Source: Enterobacter asburiae (GTDB lineage: Bacteria > Pseudomonadota > Gammaproteobacteria > Enterobacterales > Enterobacteriaceae). From it: a stretch of DNA of 64,000 bases. The stretch spans positions 930,001 to 994,000 of the forward strand of contig JAAQVN010000001.1 in the NCBI GenBank assembly GCA_011754535.1. Direction: 5' to 3'. Below the pieces are notes generated by a model, which saw only the letters and a list, made by a program, of their open reading frames with translations, searched no databases and was not told where the DNA came from. This document shows, one piece after another, positions 11,689-24,487 of this stretch; the stretch's first letter is position 1; every line of letters begins with the position of its first letter. The position numbers and the translations under genes are program-made.

Positions 11689-11702
11689 TGCTCTTTAAAA
11701 AT
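11689..11702 (+). promoter_or_regulatory. Second boxA, before 23S rRNA
   Basis: TGCTCTTTAAAAAT matches boxA in the spacer between tRNA-Ala and 23S rRNA, the position of the second antitermination site in enterobacterial rRNA operons. Confidence 0.75.
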
Positions 11703-11797
11703 CTGGATCAAGCTGAAAATTGAAACGACACACATGTTATGTGTGTTCGAGTCTCTCAAATTTTCGCAATCAGAAGTGAAACATCTTCGGGTTGTGA

Positions 11798-14701
<2,904 letters not shown>

Positions 14702-14768
14702 ACAACGCCGAAGGTGTTTTGGCGGAAGAGACAGAAGATTTTCAGCCTTGATACAGATTAACAGAATT

Positions 14769-14888
14769 TGCCTGGCGGCTTTAGCGCGGTGGTCCCACCT
14801 GACCCCATGCCGAACTCAGAAGTGAAACGCCGTAGCGCCGATGGTAGTGTGGGGTCTCCCCATGTGAGAGTAGGGAACTGCCAGGCAT
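14769..14888 (+). rRNA. rrfH: 5S ribosomal RNA
   Basis: This 120-nt gene begins TGCCTGGCGGC and ends CTGCCAGGCAT, whose ends pair as helix I. It lies 67 nt after 23S. The internal sequence CCCATGCCGAACTCAGAAGT is the universal enterobacterial 5S core. Confidence 0.98.
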
Positions 14889-14942
14889 CAAATTTAGTAG
14901 TAAGCCGGTGCATTAATCCGGTGGTTACAAGCAGTCTTCGGT

Positions 14943-15019
14943 GGAGCGGTAGTTCAGTCGGTTAGAATACCTGCCTGTCACGCAGGGGGTCGCGGGTTCG
15001 AGTCCCGTCCGTTCCGCCA
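14943..15019 (+). tRNA. aspU: tRNA-Asp (GTC anticodon), distal gene of the rRNA operon
   Basis: A 77-nt gene with anticodon GTC (CCTGTCACGC), T-arm CGGGTTCGAGTCCCG and encoded CCA. It ends the rRNA operon, as aspU does in E. coli rrnH. Its sequence is identical to the second tRNA-Asp about 9.4 kb downstream. Confidence 0.98.
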
Positions 15020-15027
15020 CTTATTAA

Positions 15028-15058
15028 AAGCCCTGAGCTAACGCTCAGGGCTTTTTTC
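15028..15058 (+). terminator. Intrinsic terminator of the rRNA operon
   Basis: An 11-bp stem AAGCCCTGAGC / GCTCAGGGCTT with a short loop is followed by a run of six T. It closes the rrn-aspU transcript 9 nt after the tRNA. Confidence 0.93.
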
Positions 15059-15179
15059 TTATCTATCGTTTAATTATTGCTAAATTAGCAAAAATCCTCT
15101 GCATTTTGCGATCTTTTTCTCCATAACAGCGCCAGCGATAATCTTCCTCACTTTACGAACATAATGATTGAGGAATAGT

Positions 15180-15983
15180 ATGACTCTCCCTGCATTTGGT
15201 CTGGGCACCTTCCGCCTGAAAGACGACGTTGTTATCGCATCAGTTAAAACCGCTCTTGAACTTGGCTATCGCGCAATTGATACGGCACAGATCTATGAAA
15301 ACGAAGCTGCTGTTGGACAGGCTCTCGAAGAGAGCGGTGTACCGCGCAATGAGCTGTTCATCACCACCAAAATCTGGATAGAAAATCTCAGCAAAGACAA
15401 GCTCATCCCAAGCCTGATAGAGAGCCTGAAGAAACTGCGCACCGATTATGTCGATCTGACGTTAATTCACTGGCCATCGCCGAACGATGCCGTTTCAGTG
15501 GAGGAGTTCATGCAGGCGCTGCTGGAAGCGAAAAAGCAGGGCTTAACCCGCGAAATTGGGTTCTCGAACTTCACCATTCCGCTGATGGAAAAGGCGATTG
15601 CCGCTGTTGGCGCTGAGAATATTGCGACCAATCAGATTGAGCTCTCCCCCTATCTGCAAAACCGCAAAGTCGTGGACTGGGCAAAACAGCACGGGATCCA
15701 CATCACCTCATACATGACGCTGGCCTACGGTAAGGCGCTGAAAGATGAGGTGATTACACGTATCGCAGAGAAACATAACGCCACTGCTGCGCAGGTTATT
15801 CTGGCATGGGCAATGGGTGAAGGCTATGCCGTGATCCCATCATCAACTAAGCGTGAAAACCTGGCCAGCAACCTGCTAGCGCTCGATCTTCATCTGGATG
15901 ACGATGACAAAAAAGCGATCGCAGCCCTGGAGTGCAACGATCGCCTGGTAAGCCCGGAAGGTTTAGCTCCTGACTGGGATTAA
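15180..15983 (+). CDS. dkgB: 2,5-diketo-D-gluconic acid reductase B (aldo-keto reductase)
   Basis: DkgB is an NADPH-dependent aldo-keto reductase acting on 2,5-diketogluconate and methylglyoxal-like aldehydes. The start at ATG 15180 follows GAGGAA and gives 267 residues, the E. coli length; an upstream TTG is not needed. The catalytic tetrad is visible: Asp in AIDTAQIY, Tyr in IYENEAAVG, Lys in TTKIW and His in LIHWPSP. The NADPH-binding segment is [10 protein letters not shown]. It follows the rRNA operon, as in E. coli. Confidence 0.95.
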   Translation: MTLPAFGLGTFRLKDDVVIASVKTALELGYRAIDTAQIYENEAAVGQALEESGVPRNELFITTKIWIENLSKDKLIPSLIESLKKLRTDYVDLTLIHWPSPNDAVSVEEFMQALLEAKKQGLTREIGFSNFTIPLMEKAIAAVGAENIATNQIELSPYLQNRKVVDWAKQHGIHITSYMTLAYGKALKDEVITRIAEKHNATAAQVILAWAMGEGYAVIPSSTKRENLASNLLALDLHLDDDDKKAIAALECNDRLVSPEGLAPDWD

Positions 15984-16012
15984 GTTTGACCCACCCTCTG
16001 TCACCTGAACCC

Positions 16013-16918
16013 TCACACAGCTCCTCCGGGAGCTGTTTTTATATGCTCGCTCAGAAAATCAATAAAGGCACGAATGCGCGTACTCACCGCTCTGTCGCTG
16101 TAATACACTGCGCTAAAAGGCATCTCTACCGGCAGACGTTTATCGGCCATCAGCTCTACCAATTCACCCCGCGCTATCTCCTTATCAATCATATAGTCTG
16201 ACAGGCAGGCGATCCCATTTCCTTCCAGGCAAAGCTGCTTCAGCGTTTCTCCGCTGTTAGACGATAATCCGCAGGTAATTTCATGAAGCTGACCATCGTG
16301 ACAGGCAACAGGCCAGGTGTTCAGCGACACCGGCTCCGTAAAGCCCAGGCACAGGTGCTGCTTCAGTTCTTCAACCGTCTCCGGTTTACCATGTTCAGCA
16401 ATATACTGTGGCGACGCGATAATTTTGCGGTAGCTGGCAAATAGCGGACGGGCCCGCAGGCTGGAATCCGTTAGCGTCCCTGCGCGAATAGCTACATCCA
16501 CTTTTCGCTCGATGAGGTTAATAAACGTCTCGGACGAGACCAGAGAAAGCGTCATCTCCGGATAGCGTTCACGGAAAGGTTTGATTAGCGGCATCAGGAA
16601 ATGAAGCACAACCGGCGTGGCCGCATCAATACGCAGCAATCCACGCGGCGTGCTGCGGGTTTCCATAATCTCCGTCTCCGCTGCGGCCATCTCCTGCAGC
16701 ACCGACTGCACGCGGCGGAAATAACGTTCTCCTTCTTCCGTCAGGCTCAGCTGCCGCGTCGTTCGGTTGAGCAGACTCACGCCAAGCTTCATCTCCAGCT
16801 TTTTCACTGAACGGCTAATGGCCGAGTTAGCCTGTCCCAACTGCTCGGCTGCGCGGCTAAAGCTGCCGCTTTCGACGACGGCGACAAAGATTGTCAGCTC
16901 TTCCGACGTTGCTTTCAT
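16013..16918 (-). CDS. yafC: LysR-family transcriptional regulator YafC
   Basis: The 301-residue protein is a close match to E. coli YafC. An N-terminal winged helix-turn-helix (residues about 1-60, with [20 protein letters not shown]) precedes a periplasmic-binding-like effector domain (about 88-295). Target and ligand are unknown. It is convergent with dkgB and divergent from the MFS transporter gene (104 nt apart), so by the usual LysR layout it may control that transporter. Confidence 0.93.
   Translation of the reverse strand: MKATSEELTIFVAVVESGSFSRAAEQLGQANSAISRSVKKLEMKLGVSLLNRTTRQLSLTEEGERYFRRVQSVLQEMAAAETEIMETRSTPRGLLRIDAATPVVLHFLMPLIKPFRERYPEMTLSLVSSETFINLIERKVDVAIRAGTLTDSSLRARPLFASYRKIIASPQYIAEHGKPETVEELKQHLCLGFTEPVSLNTWPVACHDGQLHEITCGLSSNSGETLKQLCLEGNGIACLSDYMIDKEIARGELVELMADKRLPVEMPFSAVYYSDRAVSTRIRAFIDFLSEHIKTAPGGAV
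16017..16041 (+). terminator. Terminator of dkgB, inside the 3' end of yafC
   Basis: ACAGCTCC / GGAGCTGT with a 4-nt loop followed by five T forms an intrinsic terminator for dkgB. It overlaps the last codons of convergent yafC, so the hairpin doubles as coding sequence. Confidence 0.75.
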
Positions 16919-17022
16919 TGTTGCACCATCCGCAAAATTCTATTGATATTTTGACCATTTTTGTTATTTAAACACTGGCGCATACTGCCTGTCATCTTAA
17001 TCCTGATGATACGGAGTATTTT

Positions 17023-18198
17023 ATGCCACTGGCGCTACTTGCCCTGACGATCAGTGCCTTTGCAATTGGCACGACCGAATTTGTTATCGTGGGACTGGTT
17101 CCCACCATCGCTAACCAGCTTGCGATCTCGCTACCCTCAGCCGGGTTACTGGTGTCTATCTACGCCCTTGGTGTTGCCGTCGGCGCGCCGGTGCTGACGG
17201 CCCTGACTGGACGTTTTCCGCGTAAGCAGCTGTTAGTTGCGCTGATGGTGCTGTTTACCGCCGGCAACATTCTGGCCTGGCAGGCGCCGGACTACACTAC
17301 GCTGGTGATTGCCCGTCTGCTGACCGGCCTGGCACACGGTGTGTTCTTCTCGATTGGTTCCACCATTGCAACCAGCCTGGTTCCCAAAGAGAAAGCGGCC
17401 TCGGCTATCGCAATCATGTTCGGTGGGTTGACCGTCGCACTGGTCACGGGCGTACCGTTGGGAACGTTTATCGGACAGCATTTCGGCTGGCGTGAAACGT
17501 TCCTGGCCGTCTCCTTACTGGGTGTTATTGCCCTCGTGGCTAGCCTGCTGCTGGTACCGTCGAATATCCCGGGCCGGGCAAGCGCAAGCCTGAGCGATCA
17601 GCTGAAGGTGCTTACCCATCCGCGTTTGCTGATCATCTACGCGGTCACGGCTCTGGGCTATGGTGGCGTATTCACCGCCTTCACCTTCCTGGCACCGATG
17701 ATGCAGGACCTGGCGGGGTTCTCCCCCAACGCCGTGAGCTGGATTTTGCTGGGATACGGCATTTCTGTGGCCATTGGCAATATCTGGGGCGGCAAGCTTG
17801 CGGATAAGCATGGTGCGGTACCGGCGCTGAAGTTTATCTTCGCCGCCCTGGTCGTTCTGCTGATGATTTTCCAGTTCACGGCTTCAATGCAATACGCCGC
17901 GCTGATCACCGTACTGGTCATGGGGATCTTCGCCTTCGGTAATGTGCCCGGGCTTCAGGTTTACGTTGTCCAGAAAGCCGAACTCTATACGCCAAATGCG
18001 GTGGATGTTGCATCGGGTCTGAATATTGCCGCTTTCAATATCGGTATCGCGCTGGGCTCCATTATCGGCGGACAAACCGTCGAACACTTCGGATTAACCC
18101 AGACCCCATGGATTGGCGCGGTGATTGTCCTGGTGGCCTTCCTGCTGATTGGCCTGAGTGGACGCCTCGATAAGCCAGCCCGCGTCGCGCTGGGATAA
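17023..18198 (+). CDS. MFS transporter, DHA1 drug/sugar efflux type (AraJ/YdhP-like)
   Basis: This 391-residue inner-membrane protein has about 12 hydrophobic segments. It opens LALTISAFAIGTTEFVIVGL, typical of the DHA1 family containing AraJ, YdhP and Bcr-like exporters. The motif-A loop appears as LTGRFPRKQ, and the motif-C-like segment GVPLGTFIGQHFGWRETF is present. The substrate cannot be deduced. It is absent from this spot in E. coli K-12 (between yafC and yafD) and is divergent from yafC, suggesting local regulation by YafC. Confidence 0.88.
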   Translation: MPLALLALTISAFAIGTTEFVIVGLVPTIANQLAISLPSAGLLVSIYALGVAVGAPVLTALTGRFPRKQLLVALMVLFTAGNILAWQAPDYTTLVIARLLTGLAHGVFFSIGSTIATSLVPKEKAASAIAIMFGGLTVALVTGVPLGTFIGQHFGWRETFLAVSLLGVIALVASLLLVPSNIPGRASASLSDQLKVLTHPRLLIIYAVTALGYGGVFTAFTFLAPMMQDLAGFSPNAVSWILLGYGISVAIGNIWGGKLADKHGAVPALKFIFAALVVLLMIFQFTASMQYAALITVLVMGIFAFGNVPGLQVYVVQKAELYTPNAVDVASGLNIAAFNIGIALGSIIGGQTVEHFGLTQTPWIGAVIVLVAFLLIGLSGRLDKPARVALG

Positions 18199-18262
18199 CA
18201 TCAGTAAGTGCTTGCTTACAAAACTGGAAAGCGGTTTCTCAGAAATTGCGTTGAAAGTGTGA

Positions 18263-19135
<873 letters not shown>

Positions 19136-19211
19136 CGGTGTGTCAGGTCTGCCGTGGGGCAGGCCTGCGCGGGTGCTGCCCTTTTATTTTTAACCAACAA
19201 AGGACAGTACG

Positions 19212-19985
19212 ATGACAACGACACACTCCCATCATGACAACGTAGAAAAACAGTTTGGTTCTCAGGCAAGTGCCTATCTGAGCAGCGCCGTGCATGCCTC
19301 AGGACGCGATCTGGTGCGTCTCGGTGAACGCCTGGCTGCGTTCCCTCAGGCCCACGTGCTGGATTTGGGCTGTGGGGCAGGGCACGCCAGCTTCACGGCT
19401 GCGCAGCAGGTGGCTCGCGTTACCGCGTATGATTTATCCAGCCAGATGCTGGACGTTGTTGCCGAGGCGGCGAAAGCGAAGGGGCTGGACAATATTGATA
19501 CGCGCCAGGGCTACGCCGAATCCTTACCTTTTGATGATGCGTCGTTTGAGGTGGTTATCAGCCGTTACTCCGCGCACCACTGGCATGATGTCGGCCAGGC
19601 ATTACGCGAAGTCAAACGTGTTCTTAAGCCGGGTGGCATCTTCATTATTATGGATGTGATGTCCCCTGGACATCCGGTGCGCAATATCTGGCTGCAGACG
19701 GTCGAAGCGCTGCGCGATACCTCCCACGTGCAAAACTACGCCAGCGGTGAGTGGTTATCGTTTATCACTGAAGCCGGGCTGATTGCGCGCTCGTTAATAA
19801 CAGACCGTTTACCGCTGGAGTTCAGCTCGTGGATCGCGCGTATGCGTACCCCGGAAGCGTTAAGCCAGGCGATCAGGCTGTATCAGGAGAGTGCGTCCGC
19901 AGAGGTAAAGGCATACTTTGAACTGCAGGACGATGGCTCGTTTACCAGCGATACCATCATGGCTGAAGCGCAAAAAGCTGGATAA
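19212..19985 (+). CDS. yafE: Class I SAM-dependent methyltransferase YafE
   Basis: A methyltransferase of the UbiE/Methyltransf_11 type with motif I VLDLGCGAGHAS (about residues 51-62), motif post-I VTAYDLSSQML and VISRYSAHHWHDV. At 257 residues it is longer than the 207 annotated for E. coli YafE. The substrate is unknown. It lies downstream of yafD with a start after AAAGGACAG and ends at an intrinsic terminator shared with convergent mltD. Confidence 0.9.
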   Translation: MTTTHSHHDNVEKQFGSQASAYLSSAVHASGRDLVRLGERLAAFPQAHVLDLGCGAGHASFTAAQQVARVTAYDLSSQMLDVVAEAAKAKGLDNIDTRQGYAESLPFDDASFEVVISRYSAHHWHDVGQALREVKRVLKPGGIFIIMDVMSPGHPVRNIWLQTVEALRDTSHVQNYASGEWLSFITEAGLIARSLITDRLPLEFSSWIARMRTPEALSQAIRLYQESASAEVKAYFELQDDGSFTSDTIMAEAQKAG

Positions 19986-19987
19986 GC

Positions 19988-20019
19988 AAAAAGGCACCGA
20001 GGGGAATCGGTGCCTTTTT
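19988..20019. terminator. Bidirectional terminator between yafE and mltD
   Basis: The stem AAAAAGGCACCGA / TCGGTGCCTTTTT with a 6-nt loop carries A and T runs on its two sides, so it can terminate both convergent genes. Confidence 0.93.
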
Positions 20020-20036
20020 ATCTTTCGAACGTGCTA

Positions 20037-21401
20037 TCAGGAGTCTGGCGTGGCGCTGTTCTTCACAAACAGCGTCAGCTGGTCGCCCGGTTTCAGATTG
20101 TCAGTATCATTATTCCAGCGCATCACATCTTTGATGTTCACGCCGTGTCGTTTTGCGATACTGGACAGTGAATCGCCTTTGCGCACGCGATAGGTAATGC
20201 TATCGCTGTTGCTGGCGAGACGCTGTGCGCTGCTACCTGCACCCACGGTCAAAGTCTGACCCACTTTCAGCCCTGAACTACGCAGATTATTCCACTGCTG
20301 CAGATCTTTCGCCGTCACGCCAAGACGTGAAGCAATGCCTGAAAGCGTATCACCTGAACGCACCTTATAGCTGCGGCTGCTAACGGATGAGGCATCGGCG
20401 ATCAGCGTTGACTGAACGGCGGCAATCTCACCCGATGCTAAAGACTCACGTAACTGCGCAGCATGTTTCTGCGGAACCATTACATACTGCGGGCCGCTTG
20501 CCCCCAGCGTCGAGCCTTTAACGCCTGCATTAAAGGTTTTCAATTTACTTACCGACATACCCGTCATATCAGCAACCTGTTGGATATCAACCGGATTGCT
20601 GAGGCGAACGCGCGCCAGTGCACGACTTTCGTCTGGTGTTGGCAGTTGTACACCGTAACGCTTGCTGTTCTTGAGAATATCGCTCAAGGCCAGCATCTTC
20701 GGTACGTAAATCTTCGTTTCCTGTGGCAGTGAGAGCGACCAAAAATCGGTGGATTTACCCCGTGCTTTATTCGCTTTCATTGCCTTCAGTACACGACCTT
20801 CGCCACTGTTATACGCTGCGACCGTTAACAGCCAGTCGCCGTCAAACATCTTGTTCAGACGTTGCATCATGTCGAGAGCGGCTGTCGTTGAAGCGACAAC
20901 ATCGCGACGCGCATCATAGTTGCGGGTCTGTTTCAGACCATAGTTTCGCCCGGTGCTCGGAATGATCTGCCAAATACCTGCGGCATTGGCGCCAGACGTC
21001 GCGTGTGGGTCAAAAGCGCTCTCCACTATGGGTAGGAGTACCAGCTCCATAGGCATGTTACGTTTTTTAACTTGCCCGGCTATCCAGTACATATACGGCT
21101 CTGCCCGTAACGTTACATCGTGGAGATAGCTCTTATTTCTTAAATACTTCTGTTTCTGTTCGCGAATCCGGCTGTTTTCCGGAATTCCCATCTTTAGCTC
21201 GTCGCCAATAGAGGTCCACAAGTCTTGCTCCTGCGCGAAAGATGTCCCATCGTCCATCCAGCGCGCCGAACTTGTAAACTTCCCTGCTTCCCCTTGACCA
21301 GCTGCAGAAAGGCTCTGTGCGTGCTGTTGTACGTTGCTGCCGTTCTGCGACTGGCAACCTACAAGCAGGACAGAGGCGAGTAATATCGCTTTTGCCTTCA
21401 T
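20037..21401 (-). CDS. mltD: Membrane-bound lytic murein transglycosylase D
   Basis: MltD cleaves the MurNAc-GlcNAc bond of peptidoglycan, forming 1,6-anhydroMurNAc ends. The lipobox ASVLLVGCQS (Cys16) anchors it to the outer membrane. The SLT domain (about residues 100-240) holds the catalytic Glu in LPIVESAFDPHAT and the AGIWQIIPSTGR motif. Two C-terminal LysM repeats bind peptidoglycan (YKVRSGDTLSGIASRLGV and YRVRKGDSLSSIAKRHGV). Length is 454, against 452 in E. coli. Confidence 0.97.
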   Translation of the reverse strand: MKAKAILLASVLLVGCQSQNGSNVQQHAQSLSAAGQGEAGKFTSSARWMDDGTSFAQEQDLWTSIGDELKMGIPENSRIREQKQKYLRNKSYLHDVTLRAEPYMYWIAGQVKKRNMPMELVLLPIVESAFDPHATSGANAAGIWQIIPSTGRNYGLKQTRNYDARRDVVASTTAALDMMQRLNKMFDGDWLLTVAAYNSGEGRVLKAMKANKARGKSTDFWSLSLPQETKIYVPKMLALSDILKNSKRYGVQLPTPDESRALARVRLSNPVDIQQVADMTGMSVSKLKTFNAGVKGSTLGASGPQYVMVPQKHAAQLRESLASGEIAAVQSTLIADASSVSSRSYKVRSGDTLSGIASRLGVTAKDLQQWNNLRSSGLKVGQTLTVGAGSSAQRLASNSDSITYRVRKGDSLSSIAKRHGVNIKDVMRWNNDTDNLKPGDQLTLFVKNSATPDS

Positions 21402-21469
21402 GTGTGTGTCAATAGTTGCTTAAAAGACGAGCGATGATAACGGCGAAATTTTGAAAAGGCAACCCGCAT

Positions 21470-22228
21470 TTATCTGAAGTTATCTTTCTTTGACCTTAAC
21501 CATGCAAATCGTTGTTCTGGTTGTTGCAAATTTGTTTCTTGGTTAATTTTATTAATTAAATCAATATCATCTGTTCGTAAAAATAAATTAATCTGGCGCT
21601 CATTTTTCAGAATTACGGGCAGTGTATTTTGGTTTTTTGCACGTAACTCCTTCACTTTGTGATAATAATCCTGAATCGCTCGATCCTCGGGTAAGAGGCT
21701 CACAGCAAACTTCATATTCCCTAATGTATACTCATGGGCGCAACAAATAAGAGTATCGTCGGGTAATGCGCTAATTTTTTGTAAAGACTGGTACATTTGT
21801 TCTGGCGTGCCTTCAAACAGTCTTCCGCAGCCGCCAGAGAACAAGGTGTCGCCACAAAAAAGATAAGGTTTGCTGTAGAAACACAGATGTCCCAAAGTGT
21901 GACCCGGTGTAGCAAATACGGAAAACTCCCACTCGCGGATGAGGATATTTTCGCCCTCTTCGACTACTTGCGTCGTTCCTTTATTTTGTGTCTCAGCCGG
22001 TCCGTAAACCACAAGATGCGGGAAATGGGCGCAGAGTTCCTGCACGCCGCCGGTATGATCGTTATGGTGATGTGTCAACAGAATGGCTTCTGGCAGCCAG
22101 TCGTTCTCATTTATAGCGCGCAGTACAGGGGCGGATTCGCCGGGATCGACAATGACGCATCGGCGAGCGTCGTCGACTAAAACCCAGATGTAATTGTCCT
22201 CAAAAGCGGGAATACTGATAAGATTCAT
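21470..22228 (-). CDS. gloB: Hydroxyacylglutathione hydrolase (glyoxalase II)
   Basis: GloB hydrolyses S-lactoylglutathione to D-lactate and glutathione, the second step of methylglyoxal detoxification. The metallo-beta-lactamase metal motif [12 protein letters not shown] is near residue 53, with further ligands in [11 protein letters not shown] and [14 protein letters not shown]. Its 252 residues equal the family length. It is divergent from yafS with a short shared intergenic region. Confidence 0.97.
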   Translation of the reverse strand: MNLISIPAFEDNYIWVLVDDARRCVIVDPGESAPVLRAINENDWLPEAILLTHHHNDHTGGVQELCAHFPHLVVYGPAETQNKGTTQVVEEGENILIREWEFSVFATPGHTLGHLCFYSKPYLFCGDTLFSGGCGRLFEGTPEQMYQSLQKISALPDDTLICCAHEYTLGNMKFAVSLLPEDRAIQDYYHKVKELRAKNQNTLPVILKNERQINLFLRTDDIDLINKINQETNLQQPEQRFAWLRSKKDNFR

Positions 22229-22260
22229 ACATTACCTCTTATAGCGTGGCGGGTGTTTTG

Positions 22261-22977
22261 ATGAAACCGGCAAGGATACCTCAGACTGTCGCAGCACCGG
22301 AACGTTGGGCCGAATTGCCCTGGGGTGAATACTATCGCGAGGCACTGGAGCAACAGCTGAAGCCCTGGCTCGCGAAAATGTATGGCTTTCACCTGCTTAA
22401 GATTGGCAATCTCAGCGCGGAAATCAATACCGAAAGCTGCGCTATCTCACATCAGGTTAATGTCTCGCTCGGCGGATCGCCGGTTCAGGTGAAGGCAGAC
22501 CCGTTGCATCTGCCGTTTGCTGAGAAATCCGTGGATGCGTGCCTTCTTGCACATGCGTTGCCCTGGTGCAGCGATCCTCACCGTATGCTGCGTGAAGCCG
22601 ATCGCGTGCTGATTGACGACGGCTGGCTGATCCTCAGCGGATTCAATCCGCTGAGCCTGATGGGGCTGCGCAAGCTGGTGCCGGTGCTGCGCCGAACGCC
22701 ACCCTATAACAGCCGGATGTTCACCATGATGCGCCAGCTCGACTGGCTTTCGCTGCTGAACTTTGAAGTGCTCTGCTACGGCGGTTTTCAGGTACTGCCG
22801 TGGGCGCGGCAGGGGGGAGTCTTGTTGAGCACGCATTTGCCCGCCTTAGGCTGCATGCAGTTTATCGTCGCGCGTAAGCGAACCATCCCCCTTACGCTTA
22901 ACCCGATGAAGCAGAGCAAGTCGAAAACGCCTATCCGGCAGACCGTTGGCGCAACGCGACAGTACAGAAAACCCTGA
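22261..22977 (+). CDS. yafS: Methyltransferase-like protein YafS
   Basis: A 238-residue SAM-methyltransferase-fold protein matching E. coli YafS. The start was set at MKPARIPQTV, as in E. coli, with the upstream in-frame GTG rejected. The core KADPLHLPFAEKSVDACLLAH and READRVLIDDGWLILSGFNP correspond to methyltransferase motifs II-III, but a canonical glycine-rich motif I is not evident, so activity is uncertain. Its stop abuts the stop of convergent rnhA with no gap. Confidence 0.92.
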   Translation: MKPARIPQTVAAPERWAELPWGEYYREALEQQLKPWLAKMYGFHLLKIGNLSAEINTESCAISHQVNVSLGGSPVQVKADPLHLPFAEKSVDACLLAHALPWCSDPHRMLREADRVLIDDGWLILSGFNPLSLMGLRKLVPVLRRTPPYNSRMFTMMRQLDWLSLLNFEVLCYGGFQVLPWARQGGVLLSTHLPALGCMQFIVARKRTIPLTLNPMKQSKSKTPIRQTVGATRQYRKP

Positions 22978-23445
22978 TCAGGCTTCAGGCTGGTAGCCTG
23001 CATCCTCATGGGCCGGGTTCAAAGCCGCCGCGCGTGCCAGTTCGTCACAGCGTTCGTTTTCCGGGTGGCCTGCATGTCCTTTTACCCATTCCCATTTGAT
23101 TTGGTGCTGACCTAATGCCGCATCCAGACGCTTCCAGAGGTCGACATTTTTAACCGGTTTTTTATCTGCTGTTTTCCAGCCGCGTTTTTTCCAGTTATGG
23201 ATCCACTGGGTAATGCCCTGGCGAACGTACTGGCTGTCGGTACTGAGCACCACGTCGCAGTGTTCTTTCAGGGCTTCCAGCGCCACAATGGCCGCCATCA
23301 ACTCCATACGGTTGTTGGTGGTCAGGAAATAGCCTTCGCTAAAAGTTTTTTCATGCTGGCGATAGCGCATAATCGCGCCGTAGCCGCCGGGCCCTGGGTT
23401 GCCGAGACAAGATCCATCGGTGAAAATTTCTACCTGTTTACGCAT
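22978..23445 (-). CDS. rnhA: Ribonuclease HI
   Basis: RnhA cleaves the RNA strand of RNA-DNA hybrids, removing R-loops and primer remnants. The catalytic residues are visible: Asp10 in [15 protein letters not shown], Glu48 in NRMELMAAI and Asp70 in [11 protein letters not shown], with His124 in [14 protein letters not shown]. Its 155 residues are the E. coli length. It is divergent from dnaQ with a 64-nt intergenic region holding both promoters, a conserved arrangement. Confidence 0.98.
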   Translation of the reverse strand: MRKQVEIFTDGSCLGNPGPGGYGAIMRYRQHEKTFSEGYFLTTNNRMELMAAIVALEALKEHCDVVLSTDSQYVRQGITQWIHNWKKRGWKTADKKPVKNVDLWKRLDAALGQHQIKWEWVKGHAGHPENERCDELARAAALNPAHEDAGYQPEA

Positions 23446-23509
23446 CTCTGGTAGACTTCCTGTATTTGAAACGTTCAGTTAAACGATAAGTCTGACATAA
23501 ATGACCGCT

Positions 23510-24241
23510 ATGAGCACTGCAATTACTCGCCAGATTGTCCTCGATACCGAAACCACCGGTATGAACCAGATCGGCGCGCACTACGAAGGGCACAAGATCA
23601 TTGAGATCGGCGCCGTTGAAGTGGTGAACCGTCGTCTCACGGGGAACAACTTCCACGTGTTCCTCAAACCCGATCGGCTGGTGGATCCAGAAGCGTTCGG
23701 CGTTCACGGTATTGCCGATGAGTTCTTGCTGGATAAACCGACCTTCGGTGAGGTGGCAGACGAGTTTCTGGAATACATCAGAGGCGCCGAGCTCATCATC
23801 CATAACGCCTCGTTCGATATCGGCTTTATGGACTATGAGTTTAGTAAGCTCCATCGCGATATTCCGAAAACAAACACCTTTTGCAAAGTAACCGATAGCC
23901 TGGCGCTGGCGAGGAAGATGTTTCCCGGCAAGCGTAACAGTCTCGATGCACTCTGTTCACGTTACGAAATAGATAACACCAAGCGAACGCTGCACGGGGC
24001 ATTGCTCGATGCCCAGATCCTGGCCGATGTCTATCTGGCGATGACCGGCGGTCAAACGTCGATGAAGTTCAGCATGGAAAATGAGTCACAGCAGACGCAG
24101 GGTGAAGCGGGCATTCAGCGCGTTGTCCGCCAGGCAAGCCGCTTGCGGGTGGTTTTAGCCAGTGATGAAGAACTGCTTAATCATGAATCCCGTCTCGACC
24201 TGGTGCAAAAGAAGGGCGGAAGCTGCATGTGGCGCGCCTGA
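23510..24241 (+). CDS. dnaQ: DNA polymerase III epsilon subunit (proofreading exonuclease)
   Basis: DnaQ is the 3'-5' editing exonuclease of the replicative polymerase core. The DEDDh motifs are present: ExoI VLDTETTGMNQ, ExoII NASFDIGFMDYEF and ExoIII LHGALLDAQILADVYLAMTG. The C-terminal segment that binds the alpha subunit ends LVQKKGGSCMWRA. The start at MSTAITRQ gives 243 residues as in E. coli; an ATG three codons upstream is possible. Confidence 0.97.
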   Translation: MSTAITRQIVLDTETTGMNQIGAHYEGHKIIEIGAVEVVNRRLTGNNFHVFLKPDRLVDPEAFGVHGIADEFLLDKPTFGEVADEFLEYIRGAELIIHNASFDIGFMDYEFSKLHRDIPKTNTFCKVTDSLALARKMFPGKRNSLDALCSRYEIDNTKRTLHGALLDAQILADVYLAMTGGQTSMKFSMENESQQTQGEAGIQRVVRQASRLRVVLASDEELLNHESRLDLVQKKGGSCMWRA

Positions 24242-24318
24242 AAAAACGCCACAATGCCTGTAAAATCATCGGTTGGGTGAATTTTGCAGCAAACGATTCA
24301 AAACGTGAGAAAAAGCGT

Positions 24319-24347
24319 TGACGAGATCGGAGGCACACCGTAATATG
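24319..24347 (+). promoter_or_regulatory. Promoter of the second tRNA-Asp gene
   Basis: TTGACG (24319-24324) and TAATAT (24342-24347) with a 17-bp spacer, followed by a GC-rich GCGCCTCG discriminator typical of stringently controlled stable-RNA promoters, lie about 27 bp before the tRNA. Confidence 0.82.
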
Positions 24348-24373
24348 CGCCTCGTTCCCCAAGCGGGAACAGT

Positions 24374-24450
24374 GGAGCGGTAGTTCAGTCGGTTAGAATA
24401 CCTGCCTGTCACGCAGGGGGTCGCGGGTTCGAGTCCCGTCCGTTCCGCCA
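24374..24450 (+). tRNA. aspV: tRNA-Asp (GTC anticodon), second copy
   Basis: A 77-nt tRNA identical to aspU in sequence, with anticodon GTC and encoded CCA. By synteny with dnaQ it is aspV. In E. coli aspV is a known insertion point for genomic islands; here the conserved backbone order also ends at this tRNA, although no integrase is adjacent. Confidence 0.98.
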
Positions 24451-24456
24451 CTATTC

Positions 24457-24487
24457 AGGCCCACGTTATTTATAACGTGGGCCTTTT
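24457..24487. terminator. Terminator after aspV
   Basis: AGGCCCACGTTAT / ATAACGTGGGCCT with a very short loop, followed by T5, ends the tRNA transcript. The preceding sequence is not A-rich enough to make it clearly bidirectional for the convergent exporter gene. Confidence 0.9.
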